Shown: in pieces, positions 60,296 to 60,669 of the stretch
Numbering within the stretch: the first letter of the stretch is position 1
How the letters are laid out: every line of letters begins with the position of its first letter
From: Sphaeroforma arctica JP610
Taxonomy: Eukaryota; Opisthokonta; Ichthyosporea; Ichthyophonida
Assembly (NCBI RefSeq): GCF_001186125.1
Contig: NW_014040521.1
Coordinates: 112,562 to 173,230 of the forward strand
Direction of reading: 5' to 3'
Length of the DNA: 60,669 nt
Made by a program: the position numbers and the translations under genes
The notes under the pieces: generated by a model
The model's database searches: none
Told to the model about the DNA's origin: nothing
The model's input: the letters and a program-made list of their open reading frames with translations, nothing else

Positions 60296-60669
60296 GACGG
60301 AGTCACCGAATGCGCGCCCAACTCGAGTATGCTTCAGAGGACACGACACTATACTCGCACACTCGCTCACAGTTAACAATACATCAAGAAGTATATCATA
60401 TTTATACTCGAGAAGATAATGATACAACATCGATGAAGGAGCTGACTACGCACGGCAGGTATAGGTTATCTCTGAGCATCGTTTATTCATAAGACGGGCT
60501 TGTATCTGCTTCGTCGAACCTGTGATGAACAAGGAAGAAAGAGGATATGCTGACATTCGAACAAGTACCAAGTATAACGACAGGTTTCTGCACCCTCGTA
60601 GACGAAGGGGTGCGAAATACATTTTCTGTCATGAACGTATTGCTTTTAGTCTAATGGTGGGATCCTCTA
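60296..60669. other. Right end without recognisable features
   Basis: No exon, array or RNA gene seen. It may be the continuation of an LTR-like sequence after fragment C. Confidence 0.4.

Noticed and set aside
1-60669. CRISPR-like or bacterial operon organisation
   Set aside because: Tandem arrays have no unique spacers, and all recognisable genes have spliceosomal introns or are eukaryotic. There is no sign of prokaryotic sequence.

Overview
The window is nuclear DNA from an intron-rich eukaryote. Genes are split into many short exons with GT/AG introns of about 50 bp to 1.3 kb, separated by AT-rich spacers full of microsatellites and minisatellites. The gene set (a CENP-E-like kinesin-7, a SMYD4-type methyltransferase, a JmjC oxygenase, a LicD/fukutin-type protein, a lysine-rich histone H1, a Kelch protein, a saposin-domain secreted protein and a nicotinamidase) suits a unicellular relative of animals. 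An ichthyosporean is my best guess, but that is inference and not shown by the sequence. I rebuilt the gene models by hand from splice sites, reading-frame phase and family motifs.

Layout. 0.4-9.2 kb (+): a kinesin-7 gene entering from the left edge. Its last three exons have been duplicated in tandem together with the 3' tip of the neighbouring saposin gene. 9.4-10.5 kb (-): a two-domain saposin-like secreted protein. 13.3-19.9 kb (-): a 12-exon JmjC/cupin oxygenase gene with two minisatellites in its introns. It is divergent from an 8-exon SMYD4 gene (20.3-25.4 kb, +) across a spacer of about 490 bp. 26.2-27.7 kb (+): a single-exon Kelch protein. 30.5-34.1 kb (-): a gene joining several membrane helices to a LicD/fukutin domain, with one in-frame TAG inside an otherwise continuous exon. 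35.8-36.3 kb (-): histone H1. 42.2-43.3 kb (-): nicotinamidase. From 43.9 kb to the right end I see no intact host gene. This part holds a 20-N gap, several generations of tandem and dispersed repeats (periods about 259, 313 and 290 bp), and at 55-59.4 kb three decayed integrase-bearing LTR-retrotransposon fragments, two of them head to head.

A theme of the window is local tandem duplication at exon-intron borders. It occurs in the kinesin (three copies of a splice acceptor, plus the 3' cassette), in the JmjC gene (a 78-bp array whose reading frame stays open with the upstream exon; a 37-bp array) and in SMYD4 (a decayed copy of an exon end). The most interesting single locus is the multi-helix LicD gene with its in-frame stop.
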